Shown here: piece by piece, positions 1 to 4,813 of the stretch
Layout of the letters: each line of letters opens with the position of its first letter
Numbering within the stretch: position 1 is the stretch's first letter
Origin: UBA699 sp050261915
Lineage (GTDB): Bacteria; Bacillota; Clostridia; Clostridiales; Clostridiaceae
DNA length: 5,681 bases
Direction: 5' to 3'
Assembly (NCBI GenBank): GCA_050261915.1
Contig: JBLNDT010000068.1
Coordinates: 1-5,681, forward strand
Position numbers and translations under genes: made by a program
Notes under the pieces: model-generated
The model's database searches: none
The model's input: the letters and a program-made list of their open reading frames with translations, nothing else
What the model was told of the DNA's origin: nothing

Positions 1-237
1 AAGGCTGAATTCTTAAAAATAGAAGAGGGGCTATGTGTTCAAATCATGCATATAGGACCTTTTGATGAAGAGCCAGCCACTGTTGCTTTGATGGACAAGT
101 ATCTTGATGAAAATGGATATATAAACGATTTAAATGATATTAGGCTGCACCATGAAATATACCTATCAGATATACGTAAAGTAGAACCTGCAAAATGGAA
201 AACTGTAATACGCCATCCAATTAAAAAGAAAATATAA
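1..237 (+). CDS. GyrI-like small-molecule-binding domain protein, 3' part only
   Basis: The reading frame is open from the first base of the window to a TAA at 235-237, so this is the C-terminal 78 residues of a gene that starts outside the window; the ATG at 46 is internal. The segment VQIMHIGPFDEEPAT, followed by LHHEIYLSDIRKVEPAKWKTV and a closing IRHPI, is the typical end of stand-alone GyrI-like proteins (COG4832 type). Full-length members are about 200 residues. The family fold binds small hydrophobic or cationic ligands, and some members act as hydrolases or as drug-binding modules, but nothing here fixes the ligand. The protein is probably cytoplasmic. It converges on the nitroreductase gene and shares a hairpin terminator with it. 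Family assignment is fairly sure; function is unknown. Confidence 0.8.
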   Translation, partial: KAEFLKIEEGLCVQIMHIGPFDEEPATVALMDKYLDENGYINDLNDIRLHHEIYLSDIRKVEPAKWKTVIRHPIKKKI

Positions 238-244
238 GTAAGAG

Positions 245-277
245 AAAAGCCACTCTATCATTGATAGAATGGCTTTT
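245..277. terminator. Bidirectional hairpin terminator between convergent genes
   Basis: Arms 245-260 and 262-277 are complementary over 16 positions with one exception, 253 against 269. The outer part is AAAAGCCA against TGGCTTTT, so each strand ends in a short T run. The odd pair reads C-A in the plus transcript but G-U in the minus transcript, so the hairpin is fully paired only in RNA made from the nitroreductase side. It begins 8 bases after the GyrI-like stop and ends 4 bases before the nitroreductase stop. Confidence 0.8.
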
Positions 278-280
278 ACT

Positions 281-787
281 TTAGAATTTATTCCAAAACA
301 AAACTTCATTAAGAGGACTTTTTTTAGGCATTGGTGTATTTGCACCAGCAGAATAGCCTATTGGAATTATTGATATGAGTTTTTTGTTTTCAGGTGCCCC
401 AGCAAAGGCCTCAATTTCTGAAGCATAAGGCATTCCAAAACCAGCAACCCAGCATGAGGCTAAGCCTTGTGCAGTTGCAGCAATAAGGATGTTTTCTGTA
501 GCTGCAGAGCCGTCTTCCACTGGTGTAGCACATTCATTAGTATCACAGAAAACCAATATTACAGCAGGGGCCTTTCCGATAAAAAACTTACCCCAGGTAG
601 CAATATTTCCAACTCCATCAATAGCAGATCTTTCAGTCAATACAAGAAATGAACGTCCCTGCTTATTGTGTCCGCTTGGAGCAACCCTGCCGCATTCAAC
701 CAGGCTCTCTAAGGTTTCCTTTGAAACAGCACCCTCTGAAATACTTCTTACACTTCTTCTTTCTAAAATAGCTTTTATAGCATCCAT
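281..787 (-). CDS. Nitroreductase family flavoprotein (short, FMN-dependent)
   Basis: This encodes a 168-residue nitroreductase-fold protein, expected to bind FMN, work as a dimer in the cytoplasm and use NAD(P)H to reduce nitro compounds, quinones or similar electrophiles. Visible family marks are the N-terminal RRSVR (10-14) for FMN phosphate, PSGHNKQ (37-43) for the flavin ring, ENILIAATAQGLASCWV (98-114), IPIGY (141-145) and a C-terminal WNKF. The frame extends upstream to 862, but the ATG at 785-787 is chosen: it gives the usual MDAIKAILERRSVR start and has an AGGAG 11 bases upstream, whereas the extra 25 residues would be basic and unlike the family. The gene is divergent from an HxlR-type regulator, its likely controller. 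The actual substrate cannot be read from sequence. Family assignment is secure. Confidence 0.92.
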   Translation of the reverse strand: MDAIKAILERRSVRSISEGAVSKETLESLVECGRVAPSGHNKQGRSFLVLTERSAIDGVGNIATWGKFFIGKAPAVILVFCDTNECATPVEDGSAATENILIAATAQGLASCWVAGFGMPYASEIEAFAGAPENKKLISIIPIGYSAGANTPMPKKSPLNEVLFWNKF

Positions 788-798
788 AATTTTAAACA

Positions 799-803
799 CT
801 CCT
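799..803 (-). promoter_or_regulatory. Ribosome binding site deciding the nitroreductase start
   Basis: AGGAG on the minus strand, preceded by a run of A, lies 11 bases before the ATG at 787. It supports that start over the longer frame that would begin at 862. Confidence 0.7.
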
Positions 804-824
804 TTTTTCTTATTAACAATTTTA

Positions 825-830
825 ATTATA
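825..830 (-). promoter_or_regulatory. Candidate -10 box of the nitroreductase promoter
   Basis: A perfect TATAAT on the minus strand lies 37 bases upstream of the nitroreductase ATG. No acceptable -35 box is found 16-18 bases upstream: the positions read CTTTTA or ACTTTT, and the nearest TTGTGC, at 857-862, is 26 bases away. A good -10 without a -35 suggests a promoter that needs an activator. The AT-rich context means the box could also be chance. Confidence 0.4.
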
Positions 831-870
831 TATGTTTTGTAAAAAAATAAAAGTACGCACAATATTTATA

Positions 871-892
871 TATAGTATATAAAAGTATACTT
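871..892. promoter_or_regulatory. Candidate operator repeats between nitroreductase and HxlR gene
   Basis: Overlapping symmetric elements lie here: a perfect 10-bp palindrome AAGTATACTT at 883-892, and inverted arms AGTATA (874-879) and TATACT (886-891) with a 6-base gap. TATAGTA at 871-877 recurs at 948-954 over the expected start site of the regulator gene. Dimeric HxlR/MarR-type winged-helix proteins bind short inverted repeats in such divergent spacers. Assignment to this regulator is inferred from position, and AT-rich DNA produces such palindromes easily. Confidence 0.4.
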
Positions 893-919
893 AGTAGTTT
901 ATTTAAGTAACATAAGTTA

Positions 920-948
920 TTGAAGTGCCAAAAGATATGTCATATTAT
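920..948 (+). promoter_or_regulatory. Predicted sigma-A promoter of the HxlR-type regulator
   Basis: TTGAAG at 920-925 and TATTAT at 943-948 are separated by exactly 17 bases, giving 4/6 and 5/6 matches to the housekeeping consensus. Transcription would begin near 955, leaving a leader of about 23 bases that carries the ribosome binding site. TATAGTA at 948-954 overlaps the expected start point, so a bound regulator there could repress its own gene. Confidence 0.6.
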
Positions 949-977
949 ATAGTAAGTATCATTTTAGGAGGAGTACC

Positions 978-1322
978 ATGGATAAAGAGACCATAAATAT
1001 AAATTGTGAAAATAGACCATGTCCCGTTGAAACTACCTTGAATATTATTAGCGGAAAGTGGAAGGGAATTATAATGTATAGGTTGTTTGGAGGGAAAATG
1101 AGATTTAACGAACTTCAAAGGTTAATGCCTGCAGTAACTCACAGAACCCTTACTCTTCAATTAAGAGAGTTGGAAAAAGCTGGTATTATAAAACGTACAG
1201 TATTTGCTGAAGTTCCGCCCCGTGTAGAATATGAACTCACAGAACTTGGATTTTCTATGGAACCAATTTTTACTTCCATGTATACCTGGGGAGATAATTA
1301 TCAGCAAAATCTTTTAGTATAG
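978..1322 (+). CDS. HxlR/DUF24 family winged-helix transcriptional regulator
   Basis: This is a 114-residue DNA-binding protein of the MarR-like HxlR family. The family opening CPVETTLNIISGKWKGIIMYRL is at 15-36. The helix-turn-helix follows at about 42-70, with a recognition helix around THRTLTLQLRELEK, then the wing (KRTVFAEVPPRVEYELTELG, 72-91) and a C-terminal dimer helix. The only cysteines are C10 and C15. C15 sits at the conserved family position used for thiol-based sensing of disulfide, quinone or aldehyde stress in DUF24 regulators such as HypR, YodB and CatR. The start is supported by AGGAGGAG at 966-973, 4 bases before the ATG (GGAGG core 6 bases away). Its divergent partner is a nitroreductase, as in the HypR/HypO pairing in function though not necessarily in orthology. 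The inducer is unknown. Family is certain; redox sensing is inferred. Confidence 0.92.
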   Translation: MDKETININCENRPCPVETTLNIISGKWKGIIMYRLFGGKMRFNELQRLMPAVTHRTLTLQLRELEKAGIIKRTVFAEVPPRVEYELTELGFSMEPIFTSMYTWGDNYQQNLLV

Positions 1323-1353
1323 ACGGCATGAAAGGAAGAATTAAATTGAAAGT

Positions 1354-1392
1354 AAAAAAGCACCCTTATGTTTTAATGCATAGGGGTGCTTT
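1354..1392 (-). terminator. Terminator of the tannase-like gene, possibly also used by the HxlR gene
   Basis: A 14-bp stem (1357-1370 with 1379-1392) with an 8-base loop begins 10 bases beyond the lipoprotein stop. On the minus strand the stem is followed by a run of six T (complement of 1354-1359), a standard intrinsic terminator, despite one A-C mismatch (1366 with 1383). Read from the plus strand the same pair is a U-G wobble, so the stem is complete, but the bases after it (GAAGTT) are not a T run. It is probably strong for the minus strand and weaker for the HxlR transcript. Confidence 0.8.
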
Positions 1393-1402
1393 GAAGTTAA
1401 AA

Positions 1403-3517
1403 CTAGTTTTTATTAAACAGAGGCTTTAAAACATCTGAATATTTTTCGAAAATATCAAAAAGGTAAGTATTCCAGTGGCTGGCATCTGCTTTTTTGCTTC
1501 CAAATACATAATCCTCCTGACCATAATCCATAACATCAAATCCTGGGGTTGCTTTGCTTGCACCTGCAGTTCTATAAGCCGCTGCAGAAGCAAGAGAGAA
1601 TGAAACCTTTGATGTATCATCATATTTTACCCAGCTGCTTATGTTTTTACCAGTTGAAGCTGTAGCTGTTCCATTTTTTGTTTGTTTTGTAGCTGCTGAC
1701 TTTGTTATAGCAGCAGCTCCTTTAACGTATTTTCCATACATCTCATCGACATACAAGGAGAAGGAGTTCCCAAGAACTTCAGAAGGAACGTGTCCACCAT
1801 CCCACTGCCATTCAATTTCAGAATTAACTCCTGAGTTTAGCCATTTTAACTGCATATTCAGGGAAGCAAACATTGACATATCACCTTCAGAGGCACCCAT
1901 CACAATTTTTGTCCATGTAGGATTTTCAGTACCCTTTGCGCCTATATAGTTAAGGGGATTATATAAAGAAACTATATTCTTACCGTACTTATCTCCAGCT
2001 TTTATTTCATCTATATCTGTCTTATAAGCTGCAACCATATCATCATAGGTTTTATAGCTGGAGGAGTCTGTTTTGCTGTTAGCTGATTGAGTTGTTCCAG
2101 CGTTTGGTGTTCCAACTACCATCTGAGTTCCACCTGGTGGCTGAGTACTTCCACTTGGAGGGGCACCACCAGGAGCACCACCTCCAGGTCCACCCATTCC
2201 GCTTGTGGAAGCAGCTTTTGCATAGCGTCCTTCTATAAATGCTTTTGCTTTATCTGAAGAGGACATTGCAGCTACTTCTGCATCTGTTAGAGCTTTTCCA
2301 TTTGCATCAAACCATGTCCAGTCACTTGCATAATCCAGGTTGTTCAGATACCACTGAAGGTTTTGAGTAAACTCAGCAAGATAAAGATCAAGGTATGTTC
2401 CATAATATCCGTTAGTTTCTGGATGTGCTTTGGCATCGTACTGAATTGTGAGCTTTATTGTATCATTCTTATCCCCGTCATTATTTAAGTCAAAACCCAC
2501 ATCAGATTCTTTAATAGATAGATTCTGATCGTTAATATACTTCATATATGATTCTGAAAGATACTTGGCAACCTGTGCCTGAAATACTGTATTAAAGCTG
2601 TGTTTTGTATCCAGGTTGTATTCAAAAGCCATAGCCATATCACCTTCGTAAAGTGGGGTTATTGCACTGTATGCAATGCAGCCCCAGGCTCCGTCTGATA
2701 TAGAATATTTTTTGTCTTTCACTTTAACATCTGTATAATAGCTTCCGTCACTGTATTTGTATACGCCAACAGCTCCTGCTTCTATCTCATAGTCATAGAA
2801 GTCAGAATTGTTTGATGTTGCAGCAAACATTGAAGCATGTGCTCCACCGCCAGAGCCCCCAGTTGAAACGAAGTAATTTACGTTTCCGGGAAGATTTCCA
2901 AGTAAGATGTTATATTTCACAAAACGAGTAGCAGCCTTTTGATCCACAAGACAAGATGGCGCATCCCCGGTATAACTTGTGTTGCCGCTTGAATCTGTTA
3001 CTTTGTCCTGTTTACCGCGGTTACCGCAGGCAACATTTATATAGCCGTCGATTGCATAATTTGATGATGCAGTTTGATTGCTTTGTGAACCATAACCAGC
3101 AGCTCCAGTGTTAAGAATCACCGGTGCAGTGGCTGCGGTATATGTCTGACCATTTTTGCTTGTTATTTTTGCATCATTATTGATTACAAGAGAACCCTTT
3201 GTGGCTGCCGTATAATTATCAGCTGTTACCTCAGCTTTTCCATCCGCATTGGTGTCAATACCTGTAATATAAGCACCCGGGACACAAACTGATACACCCT
3301 GCTCATTTGCTATTTCAGGATAAGCGACTGCAGATACCACTGAAAGTACCCAGGCTTTGGAATCCTTGGAATATGTCCATTCCTGGTTTGAATTATTAGC
3401 AAGATTCAGTGTTTTTTCAATGTATTCCTGATGCGAATCTGCTTTTTTCTGAGTGCAGGCTGTCATACCCATTGCAGCAATTATCAGTGCAAGCAGCATT
3501 GAAATTGATTTTTTCAT
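1403..3517 (-). CDS. Tannase/feruloyl-esterase-like alpha/beta hydrolase lipoprotein
   Basis: This encodes a 704-residue exported esterase-like protein. The N-terminus is a lipoprotein signal: MKKS, a hydrophobic stretch and lipobox MTAC with the anchored C21. DGYINVACGNRGKQ (157-170), the nucleophile motif STGGSGGGAHAS (218-229, Ser222), NPLNYIG (520-526), an acidic motif ASEGDMS (542-548) and WDGGHVP (572-578, His576) appear in the order and spacing of subtype B tannases, enzymes that cut gallate or related phenolic esters. E544 lies 32 residues before H576, the spacing I recall for the catalytic Asp and His of Lactobacillus plantarum tannase. A Gly/Pro/Ser/Thr-rich, low-complexity stretch (about 436-487) interrupts the lid region, and about 100 residues follow His576. 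Loops DTNADG (88-93) and DLNNDGDKND (343-352) look calcium-binding. The gene lies 66 bases after a histidine kinase gene, and its GC content looks higher. Family is likely; substrate is unknown, and carbohydrate or other phenolic esters are possible. Confidence 0.75.
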   Translation of the reverse strand: MKKSISMLLALIIAAMGMTACTQKKADSHQEYIEKTLNLANNSNQEWTYSKDSKAWVLSVVSAVAYPEIANEQGVSVCVPGAYITGIDTNADGKAEVTADNYTAATKGSLVINNDAKITSKNGQTYTAATAPVILNTGAAGYGSQSNQTASSNYAIDGYINVACGNRGKQDKVTDSSGNTSYTGDAPSCLVDQKAATRFVKYNILLGNLPGNVNYFVSTGGSGGGAHASMFAATSNNSDFYDYEIEAGAVGVYKYSDGSYYTDVKVKDKKYSISDGAWGCIAYSAITPLYEGDMAMAFEYNLDTKHSFNTVFQAQVAKYLSESYMKYINDQNLSIKESDVGFDLNNDGDKNDTIKLTIQYDAKAHPETNGYYGTYLDLYLAEFTQNLQWYLNNLDYASDWTWFDANGKALTDAEVAAMSSSDKAKAFIEGRYAKAASTSGMGGPGGGAPGGAPPSGSTQPPGGTQMVVGTPNAGTTQSANSKTDSSSYKTYDDMVAAYKTDIDEIKAGDKYGKNIVSLYNPLNYIGAKGTENPTWTKIVMGASEGDMSMFASLNMQLKWLNSGVNSEIEWQWDGGHVPSEVLGNSFSLYVDEMYGKYVKGAAAITKSAATKQTKNGTATASTGKNISSWVKYDDTSKVSFSLASAAAYRTAGASKATPGFDVMDYGQEDYVFGSKKADASHWNTYLFDIFEKYSDVLKPLFNKN

Positions 3518-3523
3518 TAATAA

Positions 3524-3530
3524 CCCTCCT
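3524..3530 (-). promoter_or_regulatory. Ribosome binding site deciding the lipoprotein start
   Basis: AGGAGGG on the minus strand is 6 bases before the ATG at 3515-3517. This start places the signal peptide exactly at the N-terminus. The alternative start at 3565 would add 16 residues before the signal and would itself translate through this site, so it is rejected. Confidence 0.9.
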
Positions 3531-3542
3531 TTTACATTAGCA

Positions 3543-3556
3543 GTTATAGAATAGCA
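3543..3556 (-). promoter_or_regulatory. Candidate promoter core of the tannase-like gene
   Basis: On the minus strand, TGC followed by TATTCT (3548-3556) reads as an extended -10 element, and TATAAC (3543-3548, 5/6 match) overlaps its end. No good -35 box exists at the right distance; that position is occupied by the 11-bp-period direct repeat. The arrangement suits an activator-dependent promoter that would let this gene be expressed separately from the upstream kinase genes. Evidence is positional only. Confidence 0.4.
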
Positions 3557-3563
3557 TATGTAC

Positions 3564-3582
3564 ATTGAAGAAAGATTGAAGA
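3564..3582 (-). promoter_or_regulatory. Direct repeat, candidate response-regulator binding site
   Basis: On the minus strand TCTTCAAT occurs twice, at 3575-3582 and 3564-3571, exactly 11 bases apart and separated by CTT. The pair begins immediately after the kinase stop codon (3584-3586) and ends about 8 bases before the TG of the candidate extended -10. OmpR/PhoB-family regulators bind head-to-tail direct repeats with a period of about 10-11 bp, often at the -35 position. The regulator gene is two genes upstream, so it is the natural candidate to bind here. Confidence 0.5.
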
Positions 3583-3583
3583 T

Positions 3584-4813
3584 TTATAAAACTAAGGGCA
3601 AAGCAACAGTAAAAATTACCTTGTTATTTATGCAATCTACTGATATTTTTCCATTATGGTCAGATACGATTACTTTAACTATTGCAAGACCAAGACCGTA
3701 GTGACTGCTGTTTCTGGGTCTTGCTTTGTCAACCCTATAGAATCTGTCAAATAAAGCTTCCTTTTCAATTTGAGGAATTGGGTCTCCTTGGTTTATAACG
3801 GATAAAACTGCTGTATTATGCTCAGCTTTTAGAGAGATTAATACTTCGGTATTTTCATTTGAATATTCAATAGCATTATCAATAAGGTTCGATACGAGAT
3901 TATTAAGTTTCTCAGCATTGCCATTAATATATATGTCATCCTTTACTTTGATTTCAAGAGTTTTGTTTTGTTCAAAGGCTGTACATTCGAAAGGAAGAGC
4001 AGCTCCAGTTACAATTTTGCTTAGATTCAGGTTGTCCATTTTTAAAACTGAATTTTCAATATTCGCAAGTTCCAGGAGCTGTTGAATAAGTCCATTCATT
4101 TGCTTGATTTCAAATTTAATATTATCAAGCCATTTGTTTTCACCTGATGCTCGTTCTAACACTTCTGCATTTGTATTTATTACGGCTAAAGGTGTTTTTA
4201 ACTCATGACCAGCATCTGAAATAAACTGCTTTTGCTTTCTGTGGTTTTCTTCAAGTGGGTTAACTATAAGACTAGCTATTCTTATAGAAAGAAAAAGCAT
4301 AATTATAATAGCAAAAGAACTGAAAATAATTGTATTTCTGAATAAAGTGGCAATATTATCGCTCATTACTTCGTTATCCATAAGAACTATCAATGTTGTA
4401 TTTCCATTGTGTTCAATATGATATATCCAGTTATCCTTCACTCCATTTTCTTTATTCTGATTAATTAGTGGTGCACATAGTTTAATCAGATAGTTGTCTG
4501 TAATCCCGGTTTTCTCTGAATTGTCTACAGTTATAACCTCACCATTATCCGAGAAGGCTATGGCATGGAACATAGATAGTTGATAAGTATGATTGTCTGA
4601 AGCATTACTTGATAATGGGGGAGGAGCAGGTAGTTTGCCTTCTGGATTCCCATTTTTCCAGTATTCTTTTGCATATACCTTAAGCATGCTGGTGTTTCTT
4701 TTGTAAACCTCCATATAACTTGAAAAATAAATTACACTTAGGGTTATTCCTAAGAAACATACAAGTATAATCATAATAGACAAAACAATTTTGTATTTAG
4801 ACTTTTTATACAC
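3584..4813 (-). CDS. Membrane sensor histidine kinase of a two-component system
   Basis: A 409-residue sensor kinase: membrane segment 1 at about 8-30, an extracytoplasmic domain at about 31-160 and membrane segment 2 at about 161-184. The H-box FISDAGHELKTPLAVI follows, with phospho-acceptor His203. The ATP-binding domain has the N-box NLIDNAIEYS (309-318), a G1 region reading NQGDPIP (341-347), the F-box LFDRFYR (354-360) and the G2 box GLGLAIVK (373-380). There is hardly any room for a HAMP domain, since only about 19 residues separate segment 2 from the catalytic His. The outside domain has a proline-rich patch LPAPPPL (61-67) and no sensor fold I recognise. Translation starts at a GTG (4811-4813) inside the end of the regulator gene, an 8-base overlap with GAGGGA 5 bases upstream, so the two are translationally coupled. 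It should phosphorylate that regulator. The signal is unknown; the neighbouring surface esterase suggests a cell-envelope or substrate-derived cue. Confidence 0.93.
   Translation of the reverse strand: MYKKSKYKIVLSIMIILVCFLGITLSVIYFSSYMEVYKRNTSMLKVYAKEYWKNGNPEGKLPAPPPLSSNASDNHTYQLSMFHAIAFSDNGEVITVDNSEKTGITDNYLIKLCAPLINQNKENGVKDNWIYHIEHNGNTTLIVLMDNEVMSDNIATLFRNTIIFSSFAIIIMLFLSIRIASLIVNPLEENHRKQKQFISDAGHELKTPLAVINTNAEVLERASGENKWLDNIKFEIKQMNGLIQQLLELANIENSVLKMDNLNLSKIVTGAALPFECTAFEQNKTLEIKVKDDIYINGNAEKLNNLVSNLIDNAIEYSNENTEVLISLKAEHNTAVLSVINQGDPIPQIEKEALFDRFYRVDKARPRNSSHYGLGLAIVKVIVSDHNGKISVDCINNKVIFTVALPLVL

Noticed and set aside
489..842. Plus-strand open frames opposite the nitroreductase gene
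   Set aside because: The products (117 residues here, and a 61-residue one at 467-652) resemble no family and lie entirely antisense to a well-conserved gene; no ribosome binding site was seen.
788..862. A 25-residue N-terminal extension of the nitroreductase from an ATG at 860-862
   Set aside because: It lacks a good ribosome binding site, covers the predicted promoter -10 and gives a basic, hydrophobic lead that the family does not have; AGGAG at 799-803 supports the ATG at 787.
919..925. A single ATTGAAG resembling the repeat found ahead of the lipoprotein gene
   Set aside because: There is only one copy, no second one 11 bases away, and it coincides with the predicted -35 region of the HxlR gene, so regulation by the response regulator is not supported.
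1641..1949. A plus-strand open frame of 102 residues opposite the lipoprotein gene
   Set aside because: It is a shadow of the minus-strand coding sequence, with no promoter or ribosome binding site of its own. The same holds for the minus-strand frame at 1426-1623 and the plus-strand frame at 5230-5418.
1403..3517. Spore-coat kinase (CotH-like) identity for the Gly/Pro-rich lipoprotein
   Set aside because: Gly/Pro-rich CotH-like lipoproteins are common in clostridia, but the GGSGGG nucleophile motif, NPLNYIG and WDGGHVP fit an alpha/beta hydrolase, and no CotH kinase motif is visible.
3518..3565. A 16-residue upstream start for the lipoprotein
   Set aside because: It would run through the strong AGGAGGG at 3524-3530 and place residues ahead of an otherwise perfect lipoprotein signal peptide.
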